NCBI GenBank assembly: GCA_045534235.1 | Contig: JAZSJI010000034.1 | Coordinates: 1 to 21,949 of the forward strand | DNA length: 21,949 bases | Origin: Flemingiibacterium sp045534235 | GTDB lineage: Bacteria > Bacillota > Clostridia > Oscillospirales > CAG-272 | Reading direction: 5' to 3' | Part shown: piece after piece, positions 17,428 to 21,949 of the stretch | How positions within the stretch are numbered: the first letter of the stretch is position 1 | How the letters are laid out: the number at the start of each line of letters is the position of its first letter | The notes under the pieces: model-generated | Seen by the model: only the letters and a program-made list of their open reading frames with translations | Told to the model about the DNA's origin: nothing | Databases searched by the model: none | Program-made: the position numbers and the translations under genes

Positions 17428-17455
17428 TATGAAAAAAGAGATTGGGGTGTGAGGT

Positions 17456-18229
17456 ATGGTCGGTATCGTTCCTTATAAAAAATCGGGCAGAGTAAGCGAA
17501 GGCATTAAAGCAGCGGCGATATTTACGCTCGTTGTTGCGCTTCTTTGCGGTGCGTGCGCGCTTACGTTTGCCGTACTGCGCTTTACGTCGGGGGAGAGTA
17601 TGGCGGCGAGCACGGTGGCTGTGGCAGACGTTAAACTTCCCGTTATAGTCATAGACGCAGGTCACGGCGGCGTCGACAGCGGCGCTGTGGGCGTTGACGG
17701 ACGCCTTGAAAAGGAGATTAACTTATCTGTAGCGACCACGCTTTCACAGCTGTGTAAGATATCGGGCATAGAATGTGTGCTTACGCGCACAGACGACCGT
17801 ATGCTCGTAGACGATAGTGTTACATCGCACCGCAAAATGCACGACCTAAAAAACCGCCTTCTTATAACCGAGGAAATATCGGATGCTGGGCGCGAGGTAA
17901 TACTTGTCAGCATACATATGAATAATTTTCCGTCGCCGAAATATTCAGGGCTTCAGGTGTGGTACTCTAAAAATACGCCTCAGAGCACCGAGCTTGCCGC
18001 GTTTGTTCAAGGGTATGCACGCACTTGGCTTGACAGCACAAACACTCGCGGGACAAAGGCGGCGACGTCGGCTATATATTTACTCGACCGTGCAAAGGTG
18101 CCCGCGATACTCGTCGAGTGCGGCTTTTTGTCAAATCCTGACGAGTGCGCTAGACTTGGAACGGACACATATCAAACAGACGTAGCGGTGACGGTTTTCG
18201 CGGCGATTTGCGAGTATCTGTCAAAATAA
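17456..18229 (+). CDS. cwlD: N-acetylmuramoyl-L-alanine amidase (Amidase_3), CwlD-like
   Basis: A 257-residue zinc amidase that cuts the lactyl-peptide bond in peptidoglycan. An N-terminal membrane segment (about residues 19-42, AAAIFTLVVALLCGACALTFAV) is followed by the catalytic domain from residue 62: VIVIDAGHGGVDSGAVG with zinc ligand His70, LEKEINL with Glu85, SIHMNN with His154, and the catalytic Glu221 in VECGFLSNPDE. This size and domain order match CwlD, which makes the muramic-lactam precursor in spore cortex. The start at 17456 has GGGG about 8 nt ahead. The symbol is by resemblance; a vegetative amidase of the same family cannot be ruled out. Confidence 0.87.
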   Translation: MVGIVPYKKSGRVSEGIKAAAIFTLVVALLCGACALTFAVLRFTSGESMAASTVAVADVKLPVIVIDAGHGGVDSGAVGVDGRLEKEINLSVATTLSQLCKISGIECVLTRTDDRMLVDDSVTSHRKMHDLKNRLLITEEISDAGREVILVSIHMNNFPSPKYSGLQVWYSKNTPQSTELAAFVQGYARTWLDSTNTRGTKAATSAIYLLDRAKVPAILVECGFLSNPDECARLGTDTYQTDVAVTVFAAICEYLSK

Positions 18230-18233
18230 AAAC

Positions 18234-18262
18234 ACCCCACTCCGTAGCGGAGTGGGGTTAAA
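18234..18262. terminator. Bidirectional terminator between amidase gene and metK
   Basis: A perfect 10-bp stem, ACCCCACTCC (18234-18243) and GGAGTGGGGT (18249-18258), with a GTAGC loop, preceded by AAAAC and followed by TAAAAG. It serves the convergent cwlD and metK. Confidence 0.8.
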
Positions 18263-18269
18263 AGCGTTA

Positions 18270-19448
18270 TTACTTAAGCTTCTTTAATTCGCTAGCGAGG
18301 TCAAGCTTCTCCCAAGGAGCGCCAAGGTCCTCACGGCCCATATGACCGTAAGCGGCGAGCTTCTTGTAGATCGGACGGCGAAGTCCAAGACGCTCGATGA
18401 TAGCCGCAGGACGAAGGTCTACAAGCTCTGCGACCTTTGCCGAGATCTTCTCGGGATCAACGGTTGCAGTGCCGAAGGTTTCAATAAGTACGGATACAGG
18501 CTTTGCTACGCCGATAGCGTACGCGATCTGCACCTCACACTTACTTGCAAGACCTGCTGCAACGACGTTCTTTGCTATGTAACGAGCTGCGTAGGACGCG
18601 CTGCGGTCAACCTTAGTCGGGTCTTTACCGGAGAATGCGCCGCCGCCGTGACGGGAGTATCCGCCGTAGGTGTCAACGATGATCTTACGGCCGGTAAGAC
18701 CGGAGTCGCCGTGAGGTCCGCCTACAACGAAGCGTCCGGTGGGGTTTACGAAGATCTTGGTGTCAGCGTCAATAAGATTTGCGGGAATAATGGGCTTGAT
18801 TACGTTTTCGATAACGTCAGCACGAATTTGCTCAAGCTCGACGTCTGCACTGTGCTGCGAGGAGATAACTACAGCGTCAACGCGTACGGGCTTGTCGTCC
18901 TCGTACTCAACGGTGACCTGCGACTTACCGTCAGCGCGCAGATAGGGAATAGTGCCGTTCTTGCGAACCTCGGTAAGGCGAAGCGCAAGCTTGTGTGCAA
19001 GGGAGATAGGAAGCGGCATAAGCTCGGGAGTTTCGTTACAAGCATAGCCGAACATAAGGCCCTGGTCGCCTGCACCGGTGTCGAGATTGTCGGAGAGCTC
19101 GCCTGCCTTTGCCTCAAGAGATTTGTCAACGCCGAGAGCGATGTCGGGCGACTGGCCGTGAATCTGATTGAGGACTGCGCAGGTGTCACAGTTGAAGCCC
19201 TTTGCGTCGTCGTCGTAGCCAATCTCGCGTACGGTTTCGCGAACGATCTTCTGGAAGTCAACCACAGCCTTGGTGGTGATCTCGCCCATAAGCATTACGA
19301 TACCGGTAGTGGTAGTGGTTTCGCAAGCAACGCGGGACATAGGGTCCTGCTCGAGAAGTGCGTCAAGCACCGCGTCGGATACCTGGTCGCAGATTTTGTC
19401 GGGATGTCCTTCGGTAACGGACTCAGACGTGAAAAGATGTCTTGCCAT
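18270..19448 (-). CDS. metK: S-adenosylmethionine synthetase
   Basis: Makes S-adenosylmethionine from methionine and ATP; cytosolic, tetrameric. The 392-residue length is normal. Visible signatures are FTSESVTEGHPDKICDQVSDA at the N-terminus (ATP/methionine site), GAGDQGLMFGYA (signature 1), DTYGGYSRHGGGAFSGKDPTKVDRSA (signature 2, with the P-loop-like GGGAFSGKD), and the closing GREDLGAPWE. GGAGG lies 8 nt before the ATG. The leader carries a SAM-I riboswitch and attenuator, so the product's own metabolite represses the gene. Confidence 0.98.
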   Translation of the reverse strand: MARHLFTSESVTEGHPDKICDQVSDAVLDALLEQDPMSRVACETTTTTGIVMLMGEITTKAVVDFQKIVRETVREIGYDDDAKGFNCDTCAVLNQIHGQSPDIALGVDKSLEAKAGELSDNLDTGAGDQGLMFGYACNETPELMPLPISLAHKLALRLTEVRKNGTIPYLRADGKSQVTVEYEDDKPVRVDAVVISSQHSADVELEQIRADVIENVIKPIIPANLIDADTKIFVNPTGRFVVGGPHGDSGLTGRKIIVDTYGGYSRHGGGAFSGKDPTKVDRSASYAARYIAKNVVAAGLASKCEVQIAYAIGVAKPVSVLIETFGTATVDPEKISAKVAELVDLRPAAIIERLGLRRPIYKKLAAYGHMGREDLGAPWEKLDLASELKKLK

Positions 19449-19480
19449 TTTGTAATCCTCCGTATAATGTATTTTGCGGC

Positions 19481-19510
19481 AAAAGTAAAGCCCTCGGCAA
19501 ACCGAGGGCT
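19481..19510 (-). terminator. SAM riboswitch expression-platform terminator
   Basis: AGCCCTCGG and CCGAGGGCT form a 9-bp stem (19489-19510) followed by TTTACTTTT on the minus strand. The sequence CCGAGG at 19541-19536, at the 3' side of the aptamer, can pair instead with the terminator's CCTCGG, giving an antiterminator when SAM is absent. Confidence 0.8.
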
Positions 19511-19528
19511 AAAAGGCATTATGATGCT

Positions 19529-19614
19529 CTCATCTCCTCGGATTTAGCACCTTTCGGTAAAAACCGCAGGTTGCCGGGTTTCAAAGGGCCGGTCCCTCCA
19601 CCACTCTTGATAAG
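19529..19614 (-). promoter_or_regulatory. SAM-I (S-box) riboswitch aptamer upstream of metK
   Basis: On the minus strand the P1 strand CTTATC starts at 19614 and pairs with GATGAG ending at 19529. The conserved core is complete: AGAGTGGTGGAGGGA, GGCCC, TGAAACCCGGCAACC, and AAGGTGCTAAATCC. With the downstream terminator this is an OFF switch: SAM binding stabilises P1, frees the terminator and stops metK transcription. Confidence 0.95.
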
Positions 19615-19634
19615 ATATTATTGTTACGAGATAT

Positions 19635-19663
19635 ATTATAGCACACAGTACGCGTTCTGTCAA
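19635..19663 (-). promoter_or_regulatory. Promoter for the SAM riboswitch-metK transcript
   Basis: On the minus strand TTGACA (19663-19658), a 17-nt spacer and TATAAT (19640-19635), with an extended -10 TG. Its -35 region begins only 6 bp after the stop codon of the upstream COG2426 gene. Confidence 0.8.
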
Positions 19664-19669
19664 GTACTA

Positions 19670-20143
19670 TCAGAACAATTCGACAAAAAATTTTACTATC
19701 TGCGAGCCGAACGTCATTATAAGTCCCGCTCCGACTACGCCGCCGAAAATTGAGAGCGATGCGGGCAACTTTTTCATATCGAAAACCGATGCGACAAGCG
19801 CACCTGTCCACGCACCCGTACCGGGAAGAGGGATGGCGACAAAGAGAAAAAGTCCCCACGTAGCGTACTTTTCTATCTTCGGACGATTTTTGTCAGCCTT
19901 GGCGTACAGCCAATTAGATACCTTGTTAAAGAGCTCCACACGGCATCCGCGCATCCATTCAAGTACAGCCTTGACAAACAGTAAAATGAAGGGTATCGGA
20001 AGGCAATTTCCGATTATCGAAACGATAAGCGTCCAGTGCCACGGAAGCCCGAGCGTGGTACCGTAGGGTACAGCGCCGCGAAGCTCGATAAGCGGAACCA
20101 TAGACACAAAGAAGACGGTAAGATATTTTACGAGAAGTGACAT
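19670..20143 (-). CDS. COG2426 small multidrug export family membrane protein
   Basis: A 157-residue membrane protein with about four hydrophobic segments, matching the Sm_multidrug_ex (PF06695) family: VSMVPLIELRGAVPYG near the N-terminus, and ATWGLFLFVAIPLPGTGAWTGAL with its conserved PLPGTGAW block in the middle. The family name rests on annotation rather than strong biochemistry; real substrates are mostly unknown. AGAGG lies about 6 nt ahead of the ATG. It begins 12 bp after the ribU stop, so it is probably in the same FMN-controlled transcript. It ends in TGA next to the metK promoter, with no clear terminator of its own. Confidence 0.88.
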   Translation of the reverse strand: MSLLVKYLTVFFVSMVPLIELRGAVPYGTTLGLPWHWTLIVSIIGNCLPIPFILLFVKAVLEWMRGCRVELFNKVSNWLYAKADKNRPKIEKYATWGLFLFVAIPLPGTGAWTGALVASVFDMKKLPASLSIFGGVVGAGLIMTFGSQIVKFFVELF

Positions 20144-20155
20144 TTTGTACCTCTT

Positions 20156-20848
20156 TTATTTTATTGAAACGATCCATTCGATCCTGCCACCAAAGACTAA
20201 AACAAGCGTCAAAACAGCGGTGATTATTATAAGAAGTCCTACGATCGAAAGAATAATCGTTGTTTTCGTGAATTTATAGGTTTCATTACCCTTCGGTACG
20301 CATTTGGTTGCCTTGAGTGCCATAGAGATTGGCTTGTAAATTATAAGAACGATAGAGGCGTTGATAAGCGTTTTCAGGGCATTGAAGGGAAGAAGAAGCG
20401 GAATTATCAGGGATGCTATCACCGAAACAGGTTGGTGAGTGTAAATAGGTGTAATCAGAAGATTGAGCGGTATCATAGCGGCAGTAGTAGCCACCACCGA
20501 TGCAAAAAGGCCGATTACCGCACCGAGCATGGATTTTTTTATCTTTGGCGCGTATCTGTAAACAGAGCTTCCGACCGAAACGAATATAGACGTTGAAAGG
20601 AAGTTCATCAAAAAGCCCCAGAATTGAGTGCTGCTGAGTACGAACATCTCGATAAGAGAAACGAGCAGCGATATTACAACACCCGCAACCGGACCGAAAA
20701 GCATCGACGCAACCATAATCAGTGCGTCCTTGACGTCCAAAGACAAAAATCCGCCAATACCTCCGATATGTAAGACGAAAAGGCTGGCGAATGCAAGCGC
20801 CGCAAACATAGCAAGCGCAACGAGTTTTCTTGTATTAAAGGTTTTCAT
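20156..20848 (-). CDS. ribU: Riboflavin ECF transporter S component RibU
   Basis: A 230-residue substrate-binding membrane subunit of an energy-coupling-factor transporter, importing riboflavin together with EcfA/A'/T encoded elsewhere. The ECF S-component pattern is seen in the N-terminal helix (LVALAMFAALAFASLF) and in FLSLDVKDALIMVASMLFGPVAGV, a characteristic RibU block, followed by FWGFLMNFLST. The upstream FMN riboswitch supports the riboflavin assignment. Compared with the usual 190-200 residues there is an added C-terminal part: a basic cytosolic linker (about 180-195) and one more hydrophobic helix (about 197-220). GGAGG lies 6 nt before the ATG. Co-transcribed with the COG2426 gene. 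Confidence 0.92.
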   Translation of the reverse strand: MKTFNTRKLVALAMFAALAFASLFVLHIGGIGGFLSLDVKDALIMVASMLFGPVAGVVISLLVSLIEMFVLSSTQFWGFLMNFLSTSIFVSVGSSVYRYAPKIKKSMLGAVIGLFASVVATTAAMIPLNLLITPIYTHQPVSVIASLIIPLLLPFNALKTLINASIVLIIYKPISMALKATKCVPKGNETYKFTKTTIILSIVGLLIIITAVLTLVLVFGGRIEWIVSIK

Positions 20849-20902
20849 TTTTATCCTCCATTAGCAGAAAATGAAGATAAAAAAAGTATGGGGAATGCTC
20901 TT

Positions 20903-21022
20903 TTTTCATCTTCTCTCATCCGGACTTTACCGTCGGTTCGGGAATTTCACCCGCTCGGCTGCCAAGCTTGGCAGTTCGTGGACTGTACCACCGGTCTGGA
21001 ATTACACCATGCCCCGAAGACA
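20903..21022 (-). promoter_or_regulatory. FMN riboswitch (RFN element) upstream of ribU
   Basis: On the minus strand the aptamer runs from TCTTCGGGGCATGG (near 21019) through ACCGGTGGT, the variable hairpin CTGCCAAGCTTGGCAG, GGTGAAATTCCCGAACCGACGG, and AGTCCGGATGAGAGAAGATGA (to about 20906). Most conserved RFN positions are present, with paired changes such as GGTGGT/ATCC-type for the usual GGCGGT/GCCC. The 3' P1 strand GAAGATGAAAAAAG can also pair with CTTTTTTTATCTTC (20891-20876 region) 15 nt further on, just before the ribU ribosome site, as a possible expression platform. Confidence 0.95.
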
Positions 21023-21031
21023 TAATATAAA

Positions 21032-21061
21032 TTCAGGGGACCGCTTACGCGATCCCCTGAA
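21032..21061 (-). terminator. Hairpin terminator after tuf
   Basis: TTCAGGGGATCGC pairs with GCGGTCCCCTGAA (21061-21032) around a short loop, 19 bp after the tuf stop. A smaller AGCTTA-TGC-TAAGCT hairpin lies between. The tail ATTTATATT is a poor T-tract, so some transcripts may read into the FMN riboswitch, for which I see no separate promoter. Confidence 0.6.
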
Positions 21062-21079
21062 GCTTAGCATAAGCTAAAA

Positions 21080-21949
21080 TTATTCGATGATGGAAGCAAC
21101 AACGCCCGAACCAACGGTTCTGCCACCCTCACGGATAGCGAGGCGGAGACCCTGCTCGATAGCGATAGGAGTGATAAGCTCAACAGTCATATCAACGTTA
21201 TCGCCAGGACGGCACATCTCAACGCCCTCGGGAAGGTTGATGATACCGGTAACGTCGGTGGTTCTGAAGTAGAACTGAGGTCTGTAACCGGAGAAGAAAG
21301 GCTTCTGACGTCCGCCTTCCTTTTCAGTAAGAACGTAAACCTGAGCTACGAACTTAGTGTGGGGGTTTACAGAGCCGGGCTTGCAGAGAACCTGACCGCG
21401 CTCGATCTCGTTCTTCTGGATACCACGGAGAAGAGCACCGATGTTGTCACCAGCCTCAGCGGAGTCCATAAGCTTATGGAACATCTCGATACCGGTAACG
21501 ACAGTCTTCTTTCTCTCCTCGGTAAGACCGATGATCTCAACTTCCTCGTTGAGCTTGATTACGCCACGCTCAACTCTACCGGTAGCAACAGTACCACGGC
21601 CGGAGATGGAGAATACGTCCTCAACAGGCATAAGGAAGGGCATATCGTCGTTTCTTGCGGGAGTAGGAATGTACTCGTCAACGGTCTTCATAAGCTCTTC
21701 GATGGAAGCATACTCAGGAGCGTTGATGTCGGTGGAAGCAGAGAGAAGTGCCTCACGAGCGGAACCGCGGATGATAGGAGTATCATCGCCCGGGAAGTCG
21801 TACTCGTTAAGGAGGTCACGGATCTCCATCTCAACGAGGTCAAGAAGCTCTTCGTCGTCAACGATGTCGGTCTTGTTCATGTATACGCAGATTGCGGGAA
21901 TCCCAACCTGATTCTAGAGAAGAACGTGCTCTCTGGTCTGTGCGAGAGG
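21080..21949 (-). CDS. tuf: Elongation factor Tu, 5' end outside window, in-frame TAG
   Basis: GTPase that brings aminoacyl-tRNA to the ribosome. From the window edge the frame reads PLAQTREHVLL, TAG (21916-21914), NQVGIPAICVYMNKTD and then an intact protein to the stop at 21082-21080. It includes the guanine-specificity motif NKTD, the SA-type GSAREAL block, and domains 2 and 3 (GRGTVATGRVERG; FRTTDVTGIINLPEGVEMCRPGDNVDM), ending GSGVVASIIE. The sequence around the TAG normally reads LLARQVG or LLSRQVG, so two adjacent codons (TAG AAT) depart from the family. The TAG is 34 bases from the edge, so a contig-end error or a mixed second tuf copy is likely. The ATG at 21880 is an internal Met, not the true start. 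Terminator and FMN riboswitch follow. Confidence 0.93.

Noticed and set aside
18342..19547. Long 401-residue open frame on plus, opposite metK and the SAM riboswitch
   Set aside because: Antisense shadow of metK; it runs through the riboswitch aptamer and has no recognisable domain.

Overview
The window looks like a chromosomal stretch from a Gram-positive, low-to-moderate GC member of the class Clostridia, possibly a gut Oscillospirales/Christensenellales-type organism. The grounds are strong GGAGG ribosome sites, Firmicutes-style SAM-I and FMN riboswitches, a CwlD-type amidase, clostridial EutH, the UPF0237/UPF0210 gene pair, and sigma-A promoters with near-perfect TTGACA-17-TATAAT spacing. 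It may be a whole contig: it begins inside a UPF0210 gene and ends inside tuf, a gene that often breaks assemblies.

Layout. 1-646: ACT-domain gene and UPF0210 gene (minus); the latter has an in-frame TAG. 772-4284: a small catabolic-looking locus with a Gfo/Idh oxidoreductase (plus), an MFS transporter (minus) and a divergent AraC regulator (plus). A direct repeat with a 21-bp period sits just upstream of the oxidoreductase promoter. 4326-6945: MATE transporter, a two-helix membrane protein and a lipoprotein, all plus. 6980-8635: gpmI (minus). 8756-9975: an isolated eutH. 10027-13378: a ribbon-helix-helix protein followed 12 bp later by clpB. 13387-15706: three tandem alpha/beta hydrolase paralogues (minus). 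15775-15913: tRNA-Lys with its promoter. 15961-18229: a divergent pair, a membrane-anchored GHL10 glycosidase and a CwlD-like amidase. 18270-19663: metK under a SAM-I riboswitch. 19670-21022: ribU and a small-multidrug-export (COG2426) gene under an FMN riboswitch. 21080-21949: 3' part of tuf, with an in-frame TAG close to the window edge.

No insertion sequence, phage, CRISPR array or known defence system is visible. The most interesting signals are: (a) no gene in the window ends in TAG (16 TAA, 4 TGA by my reading), while two conserved reading frames are interrupted by TAG; (b) two copies of a dispersed palindromic repeat with a conserved 12-nt flank outside the stem, one acting as a terminator-like hairpin and the other supplying the Shine-Dalgarno of a lipoprotein gene; (c) the tandem hydrolase triplication, in which the lid-like region diverges most; (d) an uncharacterised RHH-domain protein apparently co-transcribed with clpB; and (e) a candidate AraC operator.

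All calls are from reading the sequence; no database search or folding program was run.
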